Source of the DNA: Bombus terrestris
Lineage: Eukaryota > Arthropoda > Insecta > Hymenoptera > Apidae
Assembly: GCF_910591885.1 (NCBI RefSeq)
Contig: NC_063277.1
Coordinates: forward strand, 7,130,001-7,194,000
Length of the DNA: 64,000 bases
Reading direction: 5' to 3'
In this document: piece after piece, positions 40,436 through 49,306 of the stretch
How the letters are laid out: the number at the start of each line of letters is the position of its first letter
Numbering within the stretch: position 1 is the stretch's first letter
The notes under the pieces: model-generated
What the model saw: the letters and a program-made list of their open reading frames with translations, nothing else
The model's database searches: none
What the model was told of the DNA's origin: nothing
Position numbers and translations under genes: made by a program

Positions 40436-43400
40436 CTCTCTCTCTGTTCACTTCTCTTTGTCACTCGGTTCCGTACCGGTGCTCTTCTCGCGTTTGCTCT
40501 AACCTCCTCGCTCGCCCCACCTTCCTTTCCCCTCTCTTCCTCTATCGTCGCGTTAAACTCTCTCCCTCAGTCCCACTGAACAGCCGCAGCAGTAGCAACA
40601 CACCGCACCACACCACATACACACCGGTTACTCTCATGCTCTCTCTCGTTCTCTCTCGCTCTCCTGACTCGCCACCCCCTGCATACTCCGGAACGTGTAG
40701 AGGATTCTCTCTCTTGTATATACCTTGGCCGATGACTTTAGGCAGACCGCGCACCGATCTTCACCGTCGCGCCTTGAAAATCCGATACTCGATCGAAATT
40801 AAAATTTAGAATTTTTTTTATACAACATGAGAGGTTACACGTTTTTCAAACGAGAAATCTCTTAAATGGTAGAAAGAAATGCAGAAACAGTTTAAAAAAG
40901 TTAAAGAATCTTTCTTTCTTCTAAAACTAGAGCTATCTAAAAATATGTAATTGGAGAAATTAATTACACAGTGTAAAAATTAAATTAATTTTAATGTATA
41001 TTTACTTTCTGCGTAGTAAAGAAGCTGTTGTTAAGTAAAGTTCCCAAAACTTCCCAGATGACGTGTATTTTGATTTAATATCTGGCGATAGATTTTATAC
41101 TAGGCTAAGTTTACGTGCTTCTAATTATTGATATTGTGGATTATCGTATTTTTGTGCACGATCAGTCATGATAAAGAGCTTGCGCGCAATATTGGCACAC
41201 GTTGTATCTTCAGCTCAATATCTGGTTTATCGGAAATTTGTAAGCAAAAAGTAGAAAAGAAAGCAAAGAATACAATGAAGTTTATTATTTTGAATTGAAA
41301 TATTCGATTTTGTAGAGTAAAATCGGCTTTATCCCTTCCGAAGAAAATTCAAAATACCTGAATTTGTATCGATGTTGTTACAGAAAATAGTACAGAAAAG
41401 AGGTCATTTATGAAAAATTGGTCGCGCACAAAGCCAAAATGAAACAATCCGTTACGGTTATTTTATCTCTTGGCGCGCTTTGCTTTCCCCATTGTGAGGC
41501 ACTGGCACGTCCTCAAAACGGCTGATTCTCACAGTAGTAGACACGACGATTCTACTATACACGGATCATAAGGCCGGTGCAGCGTAAAAGGAAATAGTAG
41601 AAGAAGGAAAAAAAAAAACAGAAAAGAGAACACACTTGGAGTTGTTAAGCCGAATCGGCCAGGAAACTTTCTACGTTGAAAGCGTTTCACTTGCAAACGG
41701 AAAAGGGGACGAGTCTGTAGAAAACCGATTATATACCAGAGAAATTCCGCGCTCCCGATGCACCGTTTCGAAATCAACTGAATCGCGTAATACCGTTGTC
41801 GAAGCGTCGAGCGGAAAGTGTATATCGTGCATACGTAACGAGAGCGAGGGAGATAGGTAGAAAACGGAGGACAGAGATAACAGTTGTCCGAAGAGGGAGA
41901 GGGTTAATGAGGGAATAGTAGCAAGAAAGAGACGTAACGAAAAGAGATGAAATAATAGCAATAAAGCGAAGCGAAACGGTGCAAAAGAGATGGCCGCTGA
42001 GCTGGTAGGGGAATCAATGAGTGTTACTCGCGCCACCGCTTTTGTTTCTCTCCTCGTCTCTCTCACTGCATGGTTATACTCTCTGTACACCAGTCTCCCA
42101 CCGTGGTGTTCTATATAGGCTCGTCCAACCCTCGAAGCGTGACCGTGACTGTGACTCTGATCAAACGGAGTGCACGTGTCCACCGTGTGTACGTTACTCT
42201 CTGACTCTGCGCGCTTGCTTGTGCTCTCGCTGGTCCTGTTCTCTACATCCCCGTAAAACTTGTACCACGTGGAAACACTTTTCTTCGTTTCGACGCGGTT
42301 ATTTCACGCGATACATGCGTATCATACACACGGTTCCATGTCGTCTAATTGTAGACATTCTTCGCTTGGTCAACAAACACTTAACCATTTCAGTAACCAT
42401 TTCAGCGCCACGCGTCCAGATTCCTAACTAACCTATACTTATATTTTTTTCATTTTTCTCATGATTTCCATAAATTACTTCACAATTATTCACATTTCGT
42501 TCGATAGTTAAGATAAAGTGTGGTTAAAGTACATAATTAATTTTTCACGTGAGTCTAGTAAATTTTATAATATTTATTATAACACGAACTATCTTATGTA
42601 ATGTATAAAATTGGTAATTGTTCGTTAATAAAATGTTTTTTTTTCTGGTACGATTCTCTGGTTTCTTAAAGATAATTCAAGAGATCGAGAGAGAAAGAGG
42701 GATTACACTTGATATAAAAGTGGATCTCGTTTGCTCATTGGATGTACTCAGCACCCTGAAACAAATTGCTTTTCATCGGCCACTTCGAAGGCACTCAGGG
42801 ATCATCTTACGATTGGCTTAGCTTATCGGCAGGTTGCTACCACTGTTAGTTTTTCTGCATTCTTTCATTTATTTCGCCAACTGGTGAAGAGAAACATGGT
42901 TTTCTATTCATCTTCTTATTTATTTTTGATTCTTAGTATTTTCAGAGTCCGAACATGAAATAAAAGACAGTAGTATATAAATGCACTTCTGTTTTGATTT
43001 TACAGAATTATTGTGGAGGTTATGTCAATTATTATGATCGAGGTCAAGAATTTTATAAGAATCAAACAATAAATTCTACGTAAGAAGAGAGCATTTAATC
43101 TTGCTCTAAGATCAAAATATGAGGATTGTGGAACCATTAGCGTCATCTGTTATTTAATTTCCAAGTCATGATAATTGGATCTGATTCCGACAAAAGATAC
43201 TTCTATTATTAAATTTACAAATATAGAAACATGAAAAGAGGATAGTATCTACAATTAACTGCATAAACTTGATTTGAATGAAAGTAATATTGTATACCAA
43301 AAAATTTTCATAAATCAATCCTTTTTTAAAATTTATTCTCAATGATAATGATCGATATCGATTCGTTTGTTTTACTTATTTTCTTTTTCGTGAAGAAACT

Positions 43401-46400
43401 GCACTTGTTTCCAACATAATCACGTATTAAATCTGAAATGTCGTAAAAGCACTTATGAAAAATGTACCCTGAACCTAGCGCGCTCGCAATTGGCTGACTC
43501 AGCCAAGTGGTTCAATGGGATACCGCGCCATTTCATTGATGCCGCTAACCTTATGGTGAGTAAGTAACGGCCAATGTCGTTCCTTCTTCAATTTAAATTC
43601 TAAATTATTTCCATGAAAATTACACTATACAAATTCATATTCCTTCAATGTATATTTCACACTTATCAAACTGCATTAAATTAAAATCAATTGTTTAAAC
43701 AATCTTTATAATTATCGTATAGTAGTAATAACGATTGTCATTATTATCCTTTTATATGATAATTTTAATTTCAAACAATTAAACAATTGTTAGTTATTTA
43801 TAGTATAGATGAAGTTCATTCAGTGTGTACTATTCTAAAACTGAATCTCTATTCATGTGATCATTACGTAGTACCGCTACCGCTATTTTAAAGCTACAGA
43901 TCGTTCGGGGTTCCGACCTTCGTACAGATAAGCGTGCAGATTCAATACCATTTGGACTTCTTACCGTGCACCTATCCAGAAGTCTTTGTTGACCCATCAG
44001 ATTAGTGTCAACCTGAAACAATTATTCTCCACGCAAAATTTCCGTACAATTTTACAATTTCTATGTTATACATTCCGGACTAACATAAATATAAATATCG
44101 TATGCATGCATGCACACTATTCTTGTAATGGTTAATCACACTTTCTGATTATTTCATTTTTAGAAATTCCCTATATCTCTTCTTTATTATCTCTTCTTAA
44201 TTAAAGATATGAGATGATTCTAGTACTTTTAATTTAATTTTCTTACTTTATACTTTAAAAATAGTTCTACTGCATTCTTTCCAAGTAACAATATAAGATA
44301 ATTTACACCATGTCTCTTGCTTAATTTTTTCGACAGCCCTCACGATACATATACCGACAAATGGAATTAATTTAAAGTGCAACGAGTATTTTCTTATATG
44401 TATACCGTCAGTGTTAAATGCCAGCAGCACAACCCTAGCGCTTTATTCGCCTTGCTATCTCGTTAGCGAACTCTATTGGTGTTTCTGTACAACTCGCGAC
44501 ATTTCCTCCTGCAAGTTCACAATCTACCCGGTGAGAGGCCGCGTTCTTTATCTTATAATCGTTTTTCGTAGTGTAAACGCACCCATAGGATATATGCAGC
44601 GACATTCGATTGTCCTTACAAAAGAATTGTCCGATCCCCTTTTCGGGCGATTTATCTCAATTAGTAACTTGTCCCGATAGTTAACGTCGTACATCTAGAT
44701 GAAAATTTACGCACGCCACAAGCTAATTAATCTAACAATGATATAGACGTTAGGGAGACATATTATTTCTTTGTAATTCCTTCGCCTCTACCCTAGTAGG
44801 ACTTAGTCGCTAATGAGCTGAAATAAAATGAATGCCCTTGCTAGTACTTACACATATGTATCAAAAAATTATACTGCCCCGTATATATGTGTGTTCGCTG
44901 TTCTACACAGCGGTTTAGGAGGCCGAACTTTCGTTCGTGATATTTATAGATCGGGAAAATCAAATCGAAAATATCCTTGAAGTTATTCAAAGGGATTACA
45001 ATGTGTGATAAATATATATATGTATAAATATATATATATATATTTAGGGACTTCAGATTATAATATTTTAATTTAGTTACCGTATAACTAGACTACAGAT
45101 TTTTATGCATTATGATTTGAAGATACGAAAATGTACAGAATGCGTATAATACATAATAATATATAAAATATTGAAAGTAGAATAATTGTTTTTAATAGGT
45201 ATTTTATATTTATATCTTTAATCGGTAAAACGAATTTCTATTTAAATTCGATCTTTTCATTGCGTTCAAAAAATATAATTTTTTTGGAAAACATTTAAAT
45301 AAAACATGTAATCACAATACTACTCGAATGAAAGATATACATATTTTTTACTGGTTGGGATAGATACCCTCTTTGACACTCTAAAAATGGTGTCTGTTCG
45401 TAAAAACATCTGCCGCACAAAGCAGGAAATGTCGTTCCCTTTTTACTCTTCACTTTATTCAGATTTCTCTACCGGATTTACGGTTAAAGTAATGACAAAA
45501 GTTCTTAACTTTTCTTGTGAACAAGCTCTTCCGCCGACAATTTATCAAAGAATTATTTTCAATGCTTAAAGACTCCCTAATTAGTCTAATTAAAACATTG
45601 ATTAAAACCTTCAAACGTATATTCTACATTTTACTTCCAATTTAATGAGAAAGAACGAATAGAAATAAAAAACAATATAAGTTTAATTTATGAACATTTT
45701 TTTATTCAGATAAGTATTAGAGATTATTCCAAATCTCTCAATACGTAATTATTATTTTCATTGCCTCCTTTATGAAGTATTATGTATCAAAACATTATGT
45801 CATTCAATAAATCTTATATCAATATCCTATCGCTTACATAAACTTAAATCTGCTGTTTGTATCTTTTCAGATGTCTTCTTTTTTTGGAATAATTCATATA
45901 TAGAAAGAGTGGAGTACATAAAAATAATAAATTAGTAAAAATAAAATAAAATTATATTGTAAAATTCATTTCGGGTCATATAGATTCAATGAGAGTAGGA
46001 GGATTAAATTACTCAGGAAATAAACAAAATGTAGAAATACGTCTGTAAAGCGACGCGTCTACCGGCGTGGCGCGCTCCACGTAGCGGCGGGTCACTAAAA
46101 TCGATATTAAAGCAGACAATGTTGCAACCGTGCAACGTGGTATAAACACAAAAATCAGAATGCATAGAGGAAACGGTCGACGCAGTCAGGCACGACTGTG
46201 TGGAAGGAGTCACAACCAACAATAAGAATATGCGCATGCGCCTCGAGAAATCAAGAAATATATAGACACACGTCCACAGTGCGTCTGAAAGTGTTCGGTG
46301 TGAATGTGTTCACTAAAGAGTAAGGAGTGGGAGAAAAAAACGGAGAGGGATGGGGCAATACGCGCGTTAAAGTAAAATAAAAACAACCTTGAAAGTTTGT

Positions 46401-48509
46401 AAACGGAAACAGGGATGGGCATCCGATGTACGTTCTTCTGGGAACTTCCGATCGGACAGACTTATGATTATGAATGCACAACACGTTGCACTATGCCATA
46501 TTGATGAAATGATAGGAAATTAAATAAATTTTCAAAATTTTCAAAATGTCAAGATTCCTCTTATTTTGTAATATCAAGTTATAAATATATTTATGATATT
46601 AAGGTTATATTTCTTTTATTATTAAAAAATACTTTTATTCAGTCCAGTAAAATTTCATCTAATCCCTGATGAAATATGGACGTATAAATAGGATTATTAG
46701 ACCATTATAGTATATATTACATATACAATAAGTATGTATTTACGAGATAATAGATAATGAAGAAACAGAGATGTTTAACAGTATCAAACATGTGAGTGTT
46801 TTTTCAGAATGCCGTGAAACCTATCCTTGTTGCTTCCCACGACTTTAATATGCAGACGAGGCGATTTCTAATGCGACGCGCCAACATTTCAACTGAGAGA
46901 CGTGCAAGCACCTCATTTGCCTCATCGAATGACGATAAGTATTACACGATTGTTCATTGATCCAGTGAAACTATATTTTTTGCTTTCTTTCGTTGCACGA
47001 AATATTTGCGAGAAATTTTATATATAAAAATTATTAATTAACAATTGGAAATAATATGATAAGAATCTAGATAAAATAATAAATAATATCAAGAAGAGTC
47101 ATGATGATTTTATAATAAATCTTTCTTTAGAAAACTTGTAATGTTGATTACATTATAATTTCTAAGATATACGTTCGAAGCGTGAAGCCGAAGCCTATTA
47201 CCTATACAAACGTATAACTCAAGTACGCCGGTAACTAGGAATGTCTAACGCAACCTTCGAATGCACCAGCATTCCACAAAGGGTGTAATAGTCTCTACTT
47301 GATTATGCTGTACAATGCTCTGGCTGATAATAGCAGTTTACAATGTCGCCATATTCTTAACACATGAAATTCTATACTTACGTCATCTATTATGTTCTTT
47401 TCAACAAATTTTTCTCTCGTCTATCAACAAGTTTATAATCATTTTAGGATTACTTTTACCGAACTAAACAATGTTTTATATGGATGAAATAATCCTTTTT
47501 AGAGAGGTGTCATAAGTTAAAATTCATTTTATTGTATAAAAAAACATTTAGTATCTTTTGTTACATATGACTGCATCATCTTATGAAATAATTAAATATA
47601 AGTATTTTTAGCATTGAGTAATATATTACACGAATTAAGCAATGTTTTATATGGATGAAATATGTTATTCTTTGCAGAGAAACATCGCAGGTTTGAAATA
47701 CAGTGCATGCCAAGATGCACAAATAAACGGCATTTTGAACATAAAAACATCGACACGTCGCGTTATTCTTCGAAAGTCAGCGTCGCGGTACTCGCACTGT
47801 CGAGTGCACATTATAACGAGATTTTCTAACATCTGTTGACCATATAACCGCTAAGCTTTTTATACATTCCTACACGCCAAACATATTGAAAGAATGCTCC
47901 ATGTATTAAGGAAAGAAAAAACACGAAAGAAATGTCAGCACTCGCTGTTTTATCGATGGGATGAATGAAACAAATTGCACCTTTACACTCTTTACAGTCA
48001 ATCGAGCAGATGCACGCATCCCAATGGACGTTGGAACGAGTTTTATCGAAATAAATTACCCTTCGACTCGAAGCACGCCGCGAATATATTTCAAACCAGT
48101 AACACAAATCTATATCCTTATCTTAAATCTTTTCATAATAACAAAACCTGACATAAAATGTAATAACTTTACAAATTGAATTTTAGGAGAATAAGATAAC
48201 AAAACTCCCCTGATTTCCAAAAAAATCTTCGATAAAATTATTGTCAACAAATATCAATCTGTATTACTATAGTCACAAAGTTCAATCTCAAAATAATTTA
48301 CTTACGATTGATGCAAAATATAATAAAATTCTTCTGGTTTCGAAAGAAAAATCTTTTATGAAATTGTTTCCAATAAATACCAATACTGCTATCGTAACAA
48401 ATCCCAATTCTAAATTCTAAGCATCAAAATATATTAGTTAGAAAAAGTTGACTTTCTCTGTGAGTAAAAAGAGAGAAAAATGGAGTGAGTACAAACCACA
48501 AAAAATGAC

Positions 48510-48544
<35 letters not shown>

Positions 48545-48665
48545 ACGAGACAGATAACAAGTGCATGGTTACTGGTTACAACTTACTGTTAAAGACGAGC
48601 AGCTTCCGCGTGGAGCCAAGCCTCTTGATGGGCGACTTCACGCCGTCGATTTCTTCTTCGTCCAT
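7046..48665 (-). CDS. srGAP: SLIT-ROBO Rho GTPase-activating protein (srGAP), full gene
   Basis: Thirteen coding exons join in consistent phase: 48665-48587, 17050-16867, 16211-16046, 15451-15227, 14724-14596, 13718-13497, 13145-12870, 12634-12039, 11847-11626, 11539-11469, 11386-11206, 10320-10047 and 8071-7046. They encode about 1,216 residues. Order: F-BAR (about 27-440), RhoGAP (about 489-675), SH3 (about 729-780), then a long Ser/Pro-rich tail. srGAPs bind the Robo receptor through SH3, bend the plasma membrane through F-BAR and stimulate GTP hydrolysis on Rho-family GTPases. The ATG at 48665 has an in-frame TGA upstream and A at -3. The first intron is about 31.5 kb. The length fits insect srGAPs, which exceed the roughly 1,070-1,085 residues of vertebrates. 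Confidence 0.95.
8072..10025 (-). other. Last srGAP intron / alternative 3' UTR
   Basis: This AT-rich stretch is intron for the long isoform and probably 3' UTR for the short one down to about 9.43 kb. Open frames on either strand (9203-9427 and 9619-10080, for example) are low-complexity and overlap intron sequence. Confidence 0.6.
9442..9447 (-). terminator. Poly(A) signal for short srGAP isoform
   Basis: The minus strand reads AATAAA here, 579 nt after the stop at 10026, inside the last intron of the long form. It is the first canonical signal I noticed downstream of that stop, and it supports an alternative 3' end. Confidence 0.5.
10026..10320 (-). CDS. srGAP: srGAP alternative C-terminal exon (short isoform)
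   Basis: After the SH3 exon, 10320 opens a Ser/Thr-rich segment (KSSSEESMRRRTSSSADSVL). If the internal donor GTACTG at 10046 is used, the reading continues in phase into 8071-7046. If it is not used, the frame runs six codons further, VLETTV, and stops at 10028-10026, giving a protein of about 881 residues. The C-terminal ETTV fits the class I PDZ-ligand pattern (S/T-x-V at the end). A minus-strand AATAAA at 9447-9442 would serve this form. The two alternatives are inferred from sequence; I have no transcript evidence. Confidence 0.75.
10321..11205 (-). other. srGAP intron, no feature seen
   Basis: An 885-bp AT-rich intron between the SH3 exon and the Ser-rich exon. I see no coding pattern, repeat or structured element in it. 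Confidence 0.6.
11206..11539 (-). CDS. srGAP: srGAP acidic micro-exon and SH3 exon
   Basis: Exon 11539-11469 encodes a short acidic spacer (VGDSPTDQVQEDMDSEVYPS). Exon 11386-11206 encodes the SH3 domain: ATAQFDFNARSERELSFKKG, the paired tryptophans of NDWWRGAL, and GREGLIPDKYI. In this family SH3 binds proline-rich tails such as that of Robo. The SH3 exon ends two bases into a codon and joins 10320 as K-DEEREKELL. Confidence 0.93.
11626..12634 (-). CDS. srGAP: srGAP RhoGAP exons 8-9
   Basis: Exons 12634-12039 and 11847-11626 encode a full RhoGAP domain. The catalytic arginine finger is the R of GIFRVSGSQ, about residue 528. KLYLRELREPLFP and MDPYNLAICFGPTLVP are the other conserved blocks. 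A basic linker (KQKQARRKRIGRLQMNG) separates it from the F-BAR part. The arginine finger is present, so the protein should be an active GAP. Which GTPase it prefers cannot be read from the sequence. Confidence 0.95.
12870..17050 (-). CDS. srGAP: srGAP F-BAR exons 2-7
   Basis: Exons 17050-16867, 16211-16046, 15451-15227, 14724-14596, 13718-13497 and 13145-12870 encode the F-BAR domain and its extension. Visible family signatures are IRLQLNEQLRCLD, ELQDFFRRRAELELDYSKSL, HWPLFSSYACWQQLINETKS, YKLMEKEVNK, KYQEAKLKALKARNEYILCL and FVDDLSDLIDV. The last exon is coiled-coil (MEQRLSQLQQRLTSLRTESE, then ETAEASLLEML). The domain dimerises and binds phosphoinositide membranes; srGAP F-BARs typically favour outward protrusions. 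All exons carry canonical GT-AG ends. Confidence 0.94.
13719..14595 (-). other. srGAP intron, AT-rich
   Basis: An 877-bp intron. A short direct repeat of ACTAGTATATAA-like units lies near 14438-14472. Nothing else stands out. Confidence 0.55.
14725..16045 (-). other. srGAP introns flanking exon 15451-15227
   Basis: The 502-bp intron 14725-15226 contains a nearly pure purine run on the plus strand at about 15080-15170 (polypyrimidine in gene orientation), starting about 60 bp after the donor. The 594-bp intron 15452-16045 shows nothing recognisable. Confidence 0.55.
16422..16570 (-). mobile_element. Dispersed palindrome-ended repeat, copy 1
   Basis: The ends are inverted: GTAGATTTTTATGCACTT on the left and, read from the right, GCGGATTTTTATGCACTT. 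The interior carries a segment related to copies at 20450-20532 and 45093-45183 (pattern: gatTTTTATGca...tTTgaaGaTaCaaAAAtgt...). It is probably a non-autonomous DNA element (MITE). It lies in the srGAP intron 16212-16866. Confidence 0.65.
17434..17462. repeat. A29 homopolymer
   Basis: Twenty-nine consecutive A on the plus strand in the srGAP first intron. It could be the tail of an old retroposed sequence, but I see no coding sequence or target duplication around it. Confidence 0.95.
18779..19135 (-). pseudogene. Unidentified coding-like block, right part
   Basis: On the minus strand a frame reads IGSPQRSAFIYLLRGVGRSI, then HAFQPLCDEVENLVATWGMN, then HTAEVRKIDTPYARIEWKKL and SKFIWDDLRSTMDS, and ends in a hydrophobic run and a stop at 18779. 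It is richer in GC than its surroundings. I do not recognise the family. The frame is cut at 19136 by repeat termini, and a matching open frame resumes at 20656. It could be an old exon of a nested gene, a retrocopy, or an untranslated conserved element. Confidence 0.35.
19355..19626. repeat. Foldback repeat A
   Basis: Left arm 19355-19428 and right arm 19548-19626 are inverted copies of about 75 bp with scattered mismatches. The shared core includes GATTGGCAA and TTTCTTTATTTAGAA. The loop is about 120 bp and AT-rich. The open frame on the minus strand at 19555-19737 runs into the right arm and is not treated as a gene. Confidence 0.75.
20109..20271. repeat. Foldback repeat B
   Basis: Left arm 20109-20147 and right arm 20232-20271 are inverted copies of about 39 bp centred on GGCAAAATGAAATG, with an 84-bp loop. 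The structure would fold into a long hairpin. No coding capacity. Confidence 0.75.
20450..20532 (-). mobile_element. Dispersed repeat, copy 2
   Basis: Read on the minus strand it follows the same order as the 45.1-kb copy: GCATTTTTATG, then GAAGATACAAAAATGT, GCAGAATGTATGTAATACAT and AAAATAT. The left terminal inverted repeat seen at 16.4 kb is not complete here. Confidence 0.6.
20656..20841 (-). pseudogene. Unidentified coding-like block, left part
   Basis: The minus strand reads MRWETGEPTVSERKLPRARR, then HPPVTPPTRFLIDEHRD, up to the repeat terminus at 20655. With one of the possible target-duplication placements it joins the frame at 19135 as ...EHRD-IGSPQRSAF. A good donor (ACGG|GTGAGC) lies five codons after the ATG, so this could instead be another srGAP first exon, in the phase needed by exon 2. 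Neither reading is proven. Confidence 0.3.
22445..22550. repeat. 53-bp tandem duplication
   Basis: Two adjacent copies begin TACTTGATTC at 22445 and 22498 and end near GAACATAAATAA. They differ at several bases, so the duplication is not recent. Confidence 0.8.
22912..22957 (-). CDS. srGAP: srGAP alternative first coding exon
   Basis: An ATG at 22957 opens MFKLAGRQEWEALTK and ends one base into a codon at a GTAAAT donor (22911). Joined to exon 2 it gives ALTK-DIRLQLNEQLRCLD, which restores the K-[DE]-I-R start of the F-BAR domain found across the srGAP family, better than the distal exon does. An in-frame TAA lies nine bases before the ATG, and the -3 base is A. It would produce a protein of about 1,205 residues from a promoter near 23.0 kb. 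Inferred from phase and family match only. Confidence 0.7.
23136..23380. repeat. Minisatellite with alternating 47/38-bp units
   Basis: Units start at 23136, 23184, 23222, 23269, 23307 and 23354, giving lengths 48, 38, 47, 38 and 47, then a partial. All share TCACGAATTC...GAACTTTTCTC. Long units end in a TATCGCGAGAAG-like tail and short units in TATTATTA. The alternation means the real unit is a dimer of about 85 bp. It lies about 180 bp upstream of the alternative srGAP first exon. Confidence 0.85.
26750..26781. repeat. (TA)n(TG)n microsatellite
   Basis: About ten TA units pass directly into about six TG units. Ordinary intronic microsatellite. Confidence 0.95.
30320..30425. repeat. Small degenerate repeat around TTATAGTAGCATATAA
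   Basis: The words ATAAATGCATTA and TATAGTAGC recur three to four times in about 100 bp. Low-complexity slippage is the simplest reading. Confidence 0.6.
31300..32200. other. CpG-richer block inside srGAP intron
   Basis: This stretch has clearly more CG dinucleotides than its neighbours (CACACGTGTGT-like and GCGCGAACGCC-like words) but no open frame with a recognisable product on either strand. It could be a promoter or enhancer of an srGAP isoform or of a non-coding transcript. No core element is convincing. Confidence 0.35.
33764..34055. repeat. Degenerate tandem repeat (three copies)
   Basis: The motif TACTraAAATCCTAAcC followed by an (a/g)AACAAAAnACAAAAT-like stretch recurs with cores at about 33771, 33856 and 34005. 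Spacing is irregular (85 and 149 bp), so the copies are old or have insertions. Confidence 0.6.
35476..35689. mobile_element. Mariner-type MITE, 214 bp
   Basis: Perfect ends TTAGGTCGTCCGAAAAGT in inverted orientation are flanked by a TA on each side. The interior has no open frame. It shares AAAATGTATCATAC and the GGAAATAA...CATTTT subterminal region with the element at 63009-63207. Deletion derivatives of Tc1/mariner elements look like this. Confidence 0.88.
40001..40026. repeat. (CGAC)n tetranucleotide repeat
   Basis: Six and a half perfect CGAC units, unusual for their GC content in this AT-rich genome. Confidence 0.95.
40404..40445. repeat. (CT)n microsatellite
   Basis: CT repeats from 40404 to 40430, a short T run, then CT again to 40445, inside the pyrimidine-rich block. 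Confidence 0.95.
41430..42440. other. CG-rich low-complexity block in srGAP intron
   Basis: Elevated CG and purine-rich sequence (GAGAGGGTTAATGAGGG, GAGAGCGAGGGAGATAGG). Open frames on both strands overlap each other and have no domain. No supported gene. Confidence 0.35.
43983..44030 (-). other. Possible micro-exon
   Basis: On the minus strand a TTGTTTCAG acceptor precedes about 48 nt (open as VDTNLMGQQRLLDRCT) that end at an ACG|GTAAGA donor. It cannot be coding between the distal first exon and exon 2, because in that phase it gives an immediate stop (A|GT TGA). If spliced in it would be a poison exon or 5' UTR exon, or it belongs to something else. Chance splice sites remain possible. 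Confidence 0.25.
45093..45183 (+). mobile_element. Dispersed repeat, copy 3
   Basis: It reads CTACAGATTTTTATGCATTA, then TTTGAAGATACGAAAATGTA and CAGAATGCGTATAATACATA, in the same order as copy 2 (20.45 kb, opposite strand) and related to the 16.4-kb element. Confidence 0.62.
46231..46242. promoter_or_regulatory. NRF1-like site
   Basis: TGCGCATGCGCC matches the NRF1/EWG core GCGCATGCGC. It sits in a small CG-rich block (about 46030-46250) of the srGAP first intron. No gene start is attached to it. Confidence 0.4.
48510..48544. repeat. (GA)n microsatellite
   Basis: GA repeats with one AA interruption, about 40 bp downstream of the srGAP distal first-exon donor. In gene orientation it is a (CT)n tract. 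Confidence 0.95.
48587..48665 (-). CDS. srGAP: srGAP distal first coding exon
   Basis: This 79-nt exon encodes MDEEEIDGVKSPIKRLGSTR followed by KLLVFN and ends one base into a codon at a GTAAGT donor (48586-48581). It joins exon 2 (17050) to give ...VFN-NIRLQLNEQ, in phase. An in-frame TGA lies upstream of the ATG. A GA/CT microsatellite (48510-48544) sits about 40 bp inside the following intron. Confidence 0.85.
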
Positions 48666-49293
48666 GTTCGTATCAACGACGCGGCGTCTCGATTTCCGTC
48701 AAAAACCCCACTCGGGGTTTTTCTCGTTCCGTGTTCACGCACGCACGATCGGACAGTTTCTATGAAGTGAGCACAAAATACTTGTCACAGTTTAAAGCAT
48801 TCTCGGGCACGAGGAGGTCACCGGTTGGTTGCGGTGAAACCGGTTTATCGGGCAGCGTTGATACCTTTCTATGATCTGCACTAGATGCGCTATCACCGGG
48901 TACATGTGCCAACCGTGTGCACACGGACTACTACGGTCTATTGAGCAAAAGGGCAAGAGGAGGGAAGGATGAAGAGAGGAAAAGAAAGAAAAAAAATGGC
49001 AAGCGCCAGAGAAGAAATGCCAACGTGAAAGAAGCGTGTATAAAACGAGTGAGTAGCGTTGATCGTTTATACGTCGACGGGACGAATCGCAATGCCACGA
49101 GTAAACGTATCTACAACGCGGGTTACTGTGGTAACGCCGATTGGTTTCTGGCTATCCCGAGGCACACTGAAGATATTCTTGGACTACCGTATATTAATTC
49201 GAGTTTGGGGGACCGGCGTCGCTACCGCCGTCACCGTCGCCGTCGCCGTCACCGTCGTGCATTGCCACTTGGTCGCCACGCCGCGTCACTTTT

Positions 49294-49306
49294 GTTGCTT
49301 AGCAAC
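49294..49306. promoter_or_regulatory. X-box (RFX site), distal
   Basis: GTTGCT-T-AGCAAC is a perfect inverted repeat and fits the ciliary X-box consensus RYYNYY-N1-3-RRNRAC. It lies 566 bp before the IFT74 start codon. Confidence 0.55.

Larger units (their letters stand above)
39040..40830. other. CpG-rich and purine/pyrimidine-tract block in srGAP intron
   Basis: A purine run (plus strand, about 39060-39180) is followed by CG-rich sequence, a (CGAC)n run and long pyrimidine runs. The long open frames here (for example 39351-39989 and 40321-40809, plus) are rich in Ser, Leu, Phe and Arg from the CT/TC bias and show no domain. It may be a promoter or enhancer for an internal srGAP transcript; no start site can be fixed. 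Confidence 0.4.
17051..48586 (-). other. srGAP: srGAP first intron, about 31.5 kb
   Basis: This intron separates the distal first exon from the F-BAR exons. It holds an alternative first exon (22912-22957), a cluster of mobile-element remains (19.1-20.7 kb), minisatellites (22.4, 23.1 and 33.8 kb), a MITE (35.5 kb), CpG-rich or low-complexity blocks (31.3-32.2, 39.0-40.8 and 41.4-42.4 kb) and a possible micro-exon (44.0 kb). Between these, at 17.1-18.7, 24.0-31.0, 36.0-38.2 and 45.2-48.4 kb, I see only AT-rich sequence with no coding pattern. A long first intron of a guidance gene commonly carries enhancers, but none can be proven from sequence. Confidence 0.8.

Noticed and set aside
40105..40809. 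Several overlapping 90-160 residue frames on both strands
   Set aside because: Low-complexity Ser/Leu/Arg products of CT repeats and CG-rich sequence.
41671..42431. Open frames of 136 and 170 residues on opposite strands
   Set aside because: They overlap each other, show no motif and follow the local purine/pyrimidine bias.
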